The translations under genes and the position numbers were made by a program. Shown piece after piece: positions 57,066 through 64,000 of a stretch of DNA of 64,000 nt; position 1 is the stretch's first letter, and each line of letters begins with the position of its first letter. A model generated the notes under the pieces. It did no database searches and was not told the DNA's origin. It was given only the letters and a program-made list of their open reading frames with translations. Origin of the DNA: Topomyia yanbarensis. Lineage: Eukaryota > Arthropoda > Insecta > Diptera > Culicidae. The stretch spans positions 371,326,166-371,390,165 of the forward strand of contig NC_080672.1 of the NCBI RefSeq assembly GCF_030247195.1, read 5' to 3'.

Positions 57066-58222
57066 GTCTTGCTTTGTTAAGTGTTCAGCAATGATTTTCT
57101 GGTTTAGCGTTTAACTTTTGTTTAGTAAACAGCCGTACGGGAGTGAAATGCAAAGAGTCTGAAGAAAATTGTGCCTAATCAGTTGCGGTTGCTCGCAGAT
57201 TTCAAAGGAACAGTTCGGACAAGAACACCACAGTCTCTGGACGGAGAACTTTGTTTGTGAGGATGAATTCTACAGTCGCTTCCTTCATTATTCGCATATT
57301 TGTATTTGAACTCTTTCATCTTGAAAGTCCGTTTTGGTTCCTATTGTTTTCTGGGATGACTGGAGTAGCTATACTACCAACGATTTATATTTACTACAAT
57401 GGTTTGACAGCTGATGTTCTAGAGCGAATCAGTCATAACCATGGAACGAGACTTAGCAATAAACCTGCTGTCAGGAGTCTAAGGTTCCATCCGAAAGTTT
57501 CATTTTAAACTGATAACGTCTATAATGCATATATCTTTTTGTTTCACTTGTTTCCTTTCTGTTAGTCATCAACTGAACGAAAATAACCATTCTGCCATAC
57601 TTCAATCTATTTATACTTAATTACTAAAACTAGGAAATAAACACATTTTTTTTCTCGAAATAATCTCCTAAGGACAATGAAAGTTTAAAGCACGGGTGTA
57701 TGCTTATGCTGATTTCATTTTTGGATCAGAGCCGCTCTAGGTTCACTTTGAACTGTAATTTTTATATGGCTTTTGTAAATATTAGAGCGAACCAGCATTA
57801 GTTTGGAGGAGAGCGTGCAAGGGCGCTTTAACCTATGTTTAATGAGCCAGGGCAACGTGTAAATACCTCTGTCCCATCCCAAAGGACCAAAGGAGTGACT
57901 TTAACTTTCTTAACCAAGTCATTCCCAACGTTTTATCCTAACCCCCTATAAACAGAAACGGTCGGTACGGTTGTCCTCGTTTCTTCCTCATTCAAATTTC
58001 AAAACGATTCGTTGGTTGAATTGTTCAATAAATGAATAATTCAATTGCCGTATAATATTGAAACATCTTTAAACCCAACTCTGCACAGTAGGCCTAGCCG
58101 TAATAATATTTGTGACATACTGTAATATGCTTCAAATATTAAAATTGGCAAGAAAAACACTAAAGAATAACTGCAGTGTTTTCCAGCACGCTTTTCAATA
58201 CTGGCTGTGTAACGGTTAGAGT
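57066..58222. other. gene-free stretch
   Basis: The segment 57840-57990 (AACGTGTAAATACCTCTGTC, CCCATCCCAAAGGACCAAAG, ACGGTCGGTACGGTTGTCCT) looks like a dispersed insect repeat, but I cannot assign it. An 85-codon frame at 57251-57508 has a hydrophobic stretch but no recognisable motif. Confidence 0.35.
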
Positions 58223-59009
58223 CAGGGCCGCCGAGAGGGGAGGGGAAACGTGGTGTTTCCCCCCGGGCCCGGAGTCCTGTAGGGGGCCCGGATTTTGAAC
58301 AGAAGGAGTTATTCTGTCAAATATTTTTTCAATAACATTTTATTTGAAAATTCAATTATGATTTAATATGATTTAATTTCCTCCAATTTCTATTATAAAG
58401 TTAATCGTACATTATTACATTATAAAGTTTATACTACATGAAGCCAATCAAAGGAAAACTTTGAAACTTGGAACTCAAAAACGATTTTAACGCGAAGTGA
58501 GCAAAAAAACAAGATCTTTATTGTGTGTGAATTGTGTTTTAAAAGACTGAAATTTACTTTCTATTTCATACTTTACAACAATTATCTCATAATTTAGACC
58601 AACTATTTAAAAAATTAATTTAGTTAAAGTTAAAAGTTCTGGACTCTAGAAATTGATTTTGATTCGTATTTTAATAATTAATTCGAAACTTTCAATCTGT
58701 GTATGGGTTTCAAGAAAACAGTGTTTTTTTTAATGATTAGTATAATTGCGATTTTTTTATTTTTTTAAGACGACATGTGACTTCTATTTCTACTTATTTC
58801 AATCCGTCGTGGCTGCTAAATGAATTACAAAATAATGTATTAGAAATAAGAAAAAACTCAGCAACCTTCTTCTAGAAAGCTCGACTGGTCAAATACGACT
58901 TGTGAAACTAATTCTGAATAACTCCACAAATCAAAAAAAAACATGAAAATCCAGGAAGAAATCGATCCACAGTAATTTTTCGTATTTTTGTTTAAATACG
59001 AGAACCCGA

Positions 59010-60560
59010 CAGTTTTTGTCATTTTTAACAAGCTTTCTCAATTTAAATGAATTTTTGCATTTTTTCTTTTGTTTCATATTTGCTTTTTTGTTTCTTTTCC
59101 CATTTCACCCAAGTGTTGTATTCTTTCTATTTTCTTCATTCAATCTTATTTTACTTTTTTATATATTTTGCCCCATATTTTTCTTTTTCTATTTTTACCA
59201 TTTTTGTGTCTTTCTTAAAAAGTGTCTCAATTTTGCATTTGTCTCAATTTTTCAATTCGATTCATATTTTAATGTTTTTTTTCATTTTTGATTTTTATCT
59301 ATCGTTTTGTTCGTTTCTTTATTTAACTTAACTTTTAATTTCTATTATTTCTTTGCATTTTTTCATATCTTCCAAATAAACTTATTGTAGTATTTCTGTA
59401 TCTTCCTTTTTTCCATATTTTTCATTATAGCTGATGTTGTGGATTATTTTTCTTATTACTTTATTTTGATCTTTTAGTGTTTTGTGCATGTTTTCGGTTT
59501 TCCATTTCAACAAAATTTATTTTTTTCCGCATTTATTTTTCAAAGATTTATTTATTTTTTAAATTTTCTCTTGTTTTTATTCACGATAATATTCCTGTTT
59601 TTTTCAATTTCTTCTAGGATTTTCATTTATACCCATTCAAGCAATTTGGATTTTACATGTTTTCTATGATTTCACTATTGTCTGTTTTTGGGCTATTTCC
59701 ACTTGTTTCTGTTTTCTATTTTTTCTTCAATCTATTTCCATTTATTTTTAATACTTTGAGCATTTTTTTAATTTTTCATTGCCATTTTATTTATTTTTTT
59801 CATTACATTCTTGTACTTTGTCGTTTCTTCTGTTTTGAAACATTTTTAACATTTTCTTATTTCGCTGTTCTCATACTTTCAATTTTCAAATGTGGTACTA
59901 ATTTTTATATTTCAAACATTTTGTATAATTGTTATTTTTACGATTATCTCAGTGGATCCATTTCGTTAATTGGTATATTTGTTATTTTAGTCTTGTTTTT
60001 ATATTTTTGCTGTATTCATTTTTCTTTCTTTTTAATTTTTAATGTTTTCCATGTCTATGATGTTTTAGTTTTAATTTCGTTATTTGCCAGTTTTTCACTA
60101 TTTTACCCATTTTGCAATATTTTTTTTTCTGCAATGCTTTTCCAATTTTCTTTCTCATTTCCTTCGTTAAGTTTGATAGTTTTAATTATGCATTCGGATT
60201 TATTTTGCTATTCATTCAAATTGTTTTCACACATGCAAGATTTTTCAAATTTTTACATTGTCTTAATTTTGTCCTTTTTCTGTTGTTTCTCCGTTTTGGA
60301 TCTTTTTCTTTATTTGATATTGGCAGGTTTTAACTATTTGCATATTTTTAATCTTTTTCCATTATTTTAATGTCATTTTGTAGTCATTTTGTTTCATTGT
60401 ACCTATTTATTAGTTTTTCCTTGTTTGTTCCTTTTGTTATTTTTTTCTCTTTAAATTCTATTTCGATTGAATGTTCTTTCTGTTTTCAATAAAATTTATA
60501 ACATTTTCATTTTGCTACTATTTCCGCAATTTCTGCAAAGTTTTAATTATGAGTTCTTCA
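59010..60560 (+). other. strongly T-rich, strand-asymmetric tract
   Basis: Over about 1.5 kb the plus strand is dominated by T. In one 60-base line (59701-59760), 36 bases are T and 11 are A. Words such as TTTTCATTTTT, TTTTGTTTC and TCATTTTG recur without a fixed period. Because stop codons need A, long plus-strand frames (up to 237 codons at 59657-60370) arise by composition. They are phenylalanine-rich and not genes. Confidence 0.85.
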
Positions 60561-60912
60561 ATAATATTGCACCAAATATATAAATAAAGAACTCGCGATG
60601 AGCACCTGAATCAGTTTTCTCTGACACCAAAAAAAAAAAATCAGCAACGCTACCGAACAAATGAGAAGTTGTATTTTCAGAGACTGGCAATGTTGTAGCG
60701 CACCGGCTTGGCCGAATGCGTTGATTTTTAACGAATTCTAGGTGGAACCAGACAAAGATTCGAAAAAATCCATGCAATACCGACTTCTGGATTAAATATG
60801 AAATTATTGATAAATCGGCTACTTTCAAAGCTACTTTATAAAATTTTATAGAGATATTTAAAAGGATTTACGATAAAAATTTGGTCGGCTTAAACTTGAC
60901 GGATTTCTTTGC

Positions 60913-61600
60913 ATGAAATTCAACAAACTCGAAAAAAAACCCTCATTTGCCTTCGTGCAGGCTTTTTTATTTGACATTTGCTCTTGGACAGTGTCGTCCA
61001 AGCAAGAGAAGAAACACAAGGAAATTTTGCTCGCGTATTGCCAGAAGTCGAGGTACTTGCACGCCAAGTTAGTGAAACCGTTAAAAGTGACCAAATCAAC
61101 TACCACCAGCGTAAAGGCAGCCGGGAGGAACAGTGGCCGATATTTTCAAGCGTATGAAGCTGTCGAAGATCACACAGAAATATCTGATTTGGCAGGCTTT
61201 CTGTACCTGTGGTTTGATGTGACATTTTCATTGCGACCGAGCCCGTCAACAAGGAAATTTATGTGAAAAAGTGCATGAAAATAACGTCTTTCATGAAGCA
61301 ACACGATTATTCCACGCTATTTTGTCCGAATGTGGAATACTGCCATTACGGAAAAAGGACATGTAGTGCGCCTACAAGGATCTGGTGGCACCCAAGGACA
61401 AGAACTCTCCCAACACACCAGAACTCGGCCCTATCGAGGAATATTGGTCCATCGTCAAGCGGAACCTGAAGAAGACATAAAACTGTCAAAGTAAACTGTA
61501 TGTGGCGAACAAATGGGACGAGGTGGTTGTACAGAATTTGAGGGCAGTAATTAAATGACGCACAACCGAAAGCATAGCTGAATATTTTTTCTATATTTTA
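60913..61600 (+). pseudogene. ITmDD37E transposase relic (second copy)
   Basis: Recognisable pieces are QKYLIWQAFCTCG (61150 region; compare KYLIWQAICSCG in the first copy), LFCPNVEYCHYGK at 61318 (the second catalytic site, with aspartate replaced by asparagine), and SPNTPELGPIEEYWSIVKRN (61410), which keeps the glutamate. The upstream frame from 60913 (FNKLEKKPSFAFVQAFLFD, QEKKHKEILLAY) probably represents decayed central transposase. Multiple stops and frameshifts. Terminal repeats are not seen. It lies inside the hAT-like element and is clearly older than the copy at 42975-44371. Confidence 0.78.
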
Positions 61601-61644
61601 TGCTATTTGACCTTAATCATTGTTGTTTGACAAAACTTTGATTA

Positions 61645-61895
61645 TGGACGACGCCGGTGGTTAAGTGGTAAGCGTGACCGCTGCTCAGTCCAGTGGGTCT
61701 GGCTTCTATCCCAACCGAGGTCGTTAGGATGTTCTGAGGTGAAAACTCTGTGTCACGTCTTTTTTCACAAGGGAAGTAGAGCCGTTGGTCCCGGTGTAGA
61801 TGAACCGATATCTGGTTTTGGAGTCACCTCTCTGGTGTCAGTGATAGGCACACAGTGCGGACAGAGACCGACGGAAAATAAACAAAAAATTGACC
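61645..61895 (+). mobile_element. tRNA-headed SINE (plus strand)
   Basis: A box TGGTTAAGTGGTA at 61658-61670 and B-box-like GGCTTCTATCC at 61701-61711 have tRNA-like spacing. The body contains GGGAAGTAGAGCCGTTGGTC and GGAGTCACCTCTCTGGTGTC, shared with the minus-strand copy at 752-955. The tail is GACGGAAAATAAACAAAAAA. It is best explained as a SINE inserted in the hAT-like element. The B box has lost its GTTCGA core, so it is not a functional tRNA gene. Confidence 0.75.
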
Positions 61896-62096
61896 GCACT
61901 ACCCTTTGAAATGATAAAAGTCATTGAAATTAACAGCACTATTCTCCTACACTTCACCATGAAATACATGGCTGATATATATTTTTCAGATTTGGAGATT
62001 AACAGTTTCTGTGTTCAAAAAATCTACAATGATGGAGGGGGCCCTTATGCTAGATCCCCCGGGCCCGTAATTTCTCTCTACAGCCCTGGTTAAAGT

Positions 62097-63410
62097 AGAA
62101 TAGAACAAAGGGTTCGCCAAAGTGTGGAGGAGTCGGTGACAGTAATTCTGCTCGTGACTAAAAATTTTGTCATCAACAACCTTTTTTTTTAAATTTCATG
62201 GATATGCTCAACTTTTCACATACTTGTTCAGCTGAGTAATTACCTAACGTATATTCAATTCTGTAGATCAATAAGTGACTGTCTACTTAAAATTCAGAAC
62301 ATCAATGAGATAATAGCAGATAGTTAGTTGATGCTTAATTCCGCTCATCCTCAGACCAAATAAATGAACAAACACCTTCCCCAGTACGTGGAAATAAATC
62401 CGATCTAACATCCGCGTAGCTTTTCGCCACATTGCCACCATGGCTGCGATGCTGTCATCGTGGCACTTTGGTGACACACGCAACAATAGCGGCTGCTGAC
62501 AGGAAAACACGCTCCATTAAGAAACGACAAAGACACTGACTTTCAAACCAACCAACCAACCTTCCACGGGCTCCAGCTTCCCCTCCATTCACATTGTCAC
62601 CACACACAAATGTTCCTTTTTAACCGGTTCTGACGAAAACCCCCTCCCAATTCGGGGCGAAGCGCGTCAACGATCTAATTTAATTAGGCAATTTTAAAGC
62701 TTCACCCTTTCTGTCGGTCGGGACTCCAACTCGTTACCTACCTCCAAACCAACCAACCACCCCTCAGATTTTGCGGTTTTATATCTTCATATAACATGCT
62801 AATTCAACGGCTCGTTACGCACCGTAGATCTCCATCATTTGTGCCAAAAACGAAAGGGTGGGCACAAACAAAAACCGCAGTTTATTCAGGCCTTAAAGCT
62901 ATAAAGTATAGAACATTAGCTTTCCAATTCGCCGGAATAGATACCTACCTACCCACCAGCCAGCCAACACCACCGCCGTCGGTGCGCGTGGTAGCGAGCG
63001 AAATGATTTAATCACCTTTTTGCTACCGTGCTACCGTGGACCCGATTTCGATGGGTGGTCCCGGTGGTTCCGTGCTAGTGTGTAGCTGGTTTCGGTAGGT
63101 CATAGGAGCGGGTGTTGCGGTACTGGGAGCTGGGTACAAGCTTCCGAGGGATTTATGTGCGTCAAAAGGCGGCTTTCTCAAACGGAACGAGCTTTTAATT
63201 TTTGGCATGAACTCTTAAGTGCCTGTATCCGGTCTCGTTCCGGCGAAAGGTGTGACCTGGAGTTGAACTTGTTTTAAGCTTAGGATGTTTAAGGCAGCAC
63301 GCCAAAAATAATCCGATATTGTGGTAGTGGAAAACACGATGTCGTCAGTAAACATGAACAAATACAAGTTTATGTGACTGGTAATCGCGCTACGCAATAC
63401 AAACTGCTAC
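62097..63410. other. gene-free, partly base-balanced stretch
   Basis: 62400-63250 is GC-richer and apparently unique, with CCAACCAACCAACC-type words near 62550 and 62745. Frames of 60-75 codons show no recognisable product. Possibly low-copy host DNA. Confidence 0.4.
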
Positions 63411-63934
63411 TTAACCCATTCATGCCCATGTTGTTTGTGGACAACAACGTTTTAAAACAGCCCTAACTTTTGATTGAGGCAAGATTTGCGCACAAAAACA
63501 AGTAAGGCTAATAAATGGGACTATTGTCTTTCATTTGAGTATTAACAGTTACAAGGATCAGCTCTAGAACTAAAGTTATTGCAATTAGTCTGATAAGATT
63601 CCGACGGAACAGTGCTGCCAGGGACAGTTTACGTTGATGACGGAAAATAATTTTTTCATATATCTTCCTATTGCAATATTATTGAAAACTGACAAATCGT
63701 ATCAATTTAGACTGTCATCCGCTACGTTTTCCACGCAATTAGACTATTGTAAATATTCTTGGAGGATAGTATTGAGCATTGGAAGGTAAAAATTGAGCAG
63801 CTTGAAACACTGAGAGGGAAGCATCTATCTTTTTGAAAAAAGGCTTTTCGTGTTTCTTGACCCCACCGTTTTCAAGGAAAAATAGTTTTGAAACTCTACC
63901 TGAACTAGAAAAAAGTTGGGCATGAAAGGGTTAA
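63411..63934. mobile_element. 524-bp TTAA-bounded MITE
   Basis: The left end TTAACCCATTCATGCCCA (63411) and the right end TGGGCATGAAAGGGTTAA (to 63934) are 18-bp inverted repeats with one mismatch, with TTAA at both tips. The interior is AT-rich and non-coding. TTAA termini suggest a piggyBac-related non-autonomous element. Confidence 0.8.
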
Positions 63935-64000
63935 GAAGTATTTTGCTATTTACATGGCTAGTACTATCGAGAAACTTTCAAACCTCTTAACGTGTTTTAA

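Larger units (their letters stand above)
58223..62088. mobile_element. 3.87-kb hAT-like element with 8-bp target duplication
   Basis: The left end is CAGGGCCGCCGAGAGG and the right end, complemented, is CAGGGCTGTAGAGAGA: 12 of the first 15 bases match. GTTAGAGT (58215-58222) and GTTAAAGT (62089-62096) flank it, an 8-bp target duplication with one difference. CAGGG ends and 8-bp duplications are hAT hallmarks. GC-rich subterminal words (CCCCCCGGGCCCGG, GGGGGCCC) lie at both ends. No hAT transposase is visible. The interior is a T-rich tract, a DD37E relic and a SINE, so it is a non-autonomous element with later insertions. Confidence 0.75.

Noticed and set aside
59657..60370. 237-codon plus-strand open frame rich in Phe, Leu and Ile, looking like a membrane protein
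   Set aside because: It lies in a tract where T dominates and A is scarce, so stop codons are rare. The residues follow from TTT/CTT/ATT codons, and overlapping frames are equally open.
61645..61711. A tRNA gene
   Set aside because: The B box lacks GTTCGA, no acceptor stem pairs, and the same head plus body occurs again at 752-955, so it is a SINE.

Overview
The window looks like intergenic or intronic DNA of an insect, most probably a culicine mosquito. This is an inference from four things: the AT-rich composition, the mix of non-LTR retrotransposon clades (R1, LOA, Jockey, RTE and a CR1/Jockey-like one), ITmDD37E mariner-type transposons, and several short dispersed repeats of a kind I associate with Aedes and Culex genomes. 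I found no intact host protein-coding gene, no rRNA and no functional tRNA gene. Every protein-coding signal I can recognise is a broken mobile element. Large stretches in between are AT-rich DNA without open frames worth calling, plus a few base-balanced, apparently unique blocks (about 11.26-12.5, 31.25-31.6, 40.2-42.45, 55.2-56.6 and 62.4-63.25 kb) that could hold regulatory DNA or untranslated exons. I cannot show that they do.

Layout. 0-13 kb: a tRNA-headed SINE, a 975-bp terminal-inverted-repeat element full of one short repeated word, several foldback MITEs, and a composite element at 5.74-7.57 kb whose two minisatellite blocks enclose an LOA tail and an R1-clade 3' UTR. 13-23 kb: hAT-like ends, an LOA 3' end, a gap-free 1.1-kb hairpin with 521- and 520-nt arms, a second hairpin with 209- and 208-nt arms, and a degenerate CATGATTTT-rich array. 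23.8-27.5 kb: minus-strand LOA debris (ORF1, endonuclease, C-terminus, 3' UTR). 29.6-39.5 kb: diverged mosquito-type repeats ending in an (ACAT)n microsatellite, then two R1-clade copies head to tail. 42.97-44.37 kb: an ITmDD37E transposon with both ends and TA duplications. 44.4-46.7 kb: a foldback, a TTAA-bounded MITE, a GTACGTAC foldback and a satellite of about 162 bp period. 46.8-48.4 kb: a CR1/Jockey-like LINE relic interrupted by a 218-bp MITE with 7-bp target duplications. 48.7-53.3 kb: a nearly full-length Jockey-clade LINE of Juan type with 37-bp repeats in its 5' region. 54.4-54.65 kb: an RTE fragment. 58.2-62.1 kb: a 3.87-kb hAT-like element (8-bp duplication, 7/8 match) holding a very T-rich tract, a DD37E relic and a SINE. 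63.4-63.9 kb: another TTAA-bounded MITE.

The elements do not act together as a pathway. The window records nested and targeted transposition. The clearest cases are the R1-clade tandem pair beside an ACAY-type microsatellite, the MITE inside a LINE endonuclease gene, and the DD37E relic and SINE inside the hAT-like element. The most interesting unexplained structures are the long hairpin, the element built on one short word in both orientations, the 162-bp satellite and the T-rich tract.
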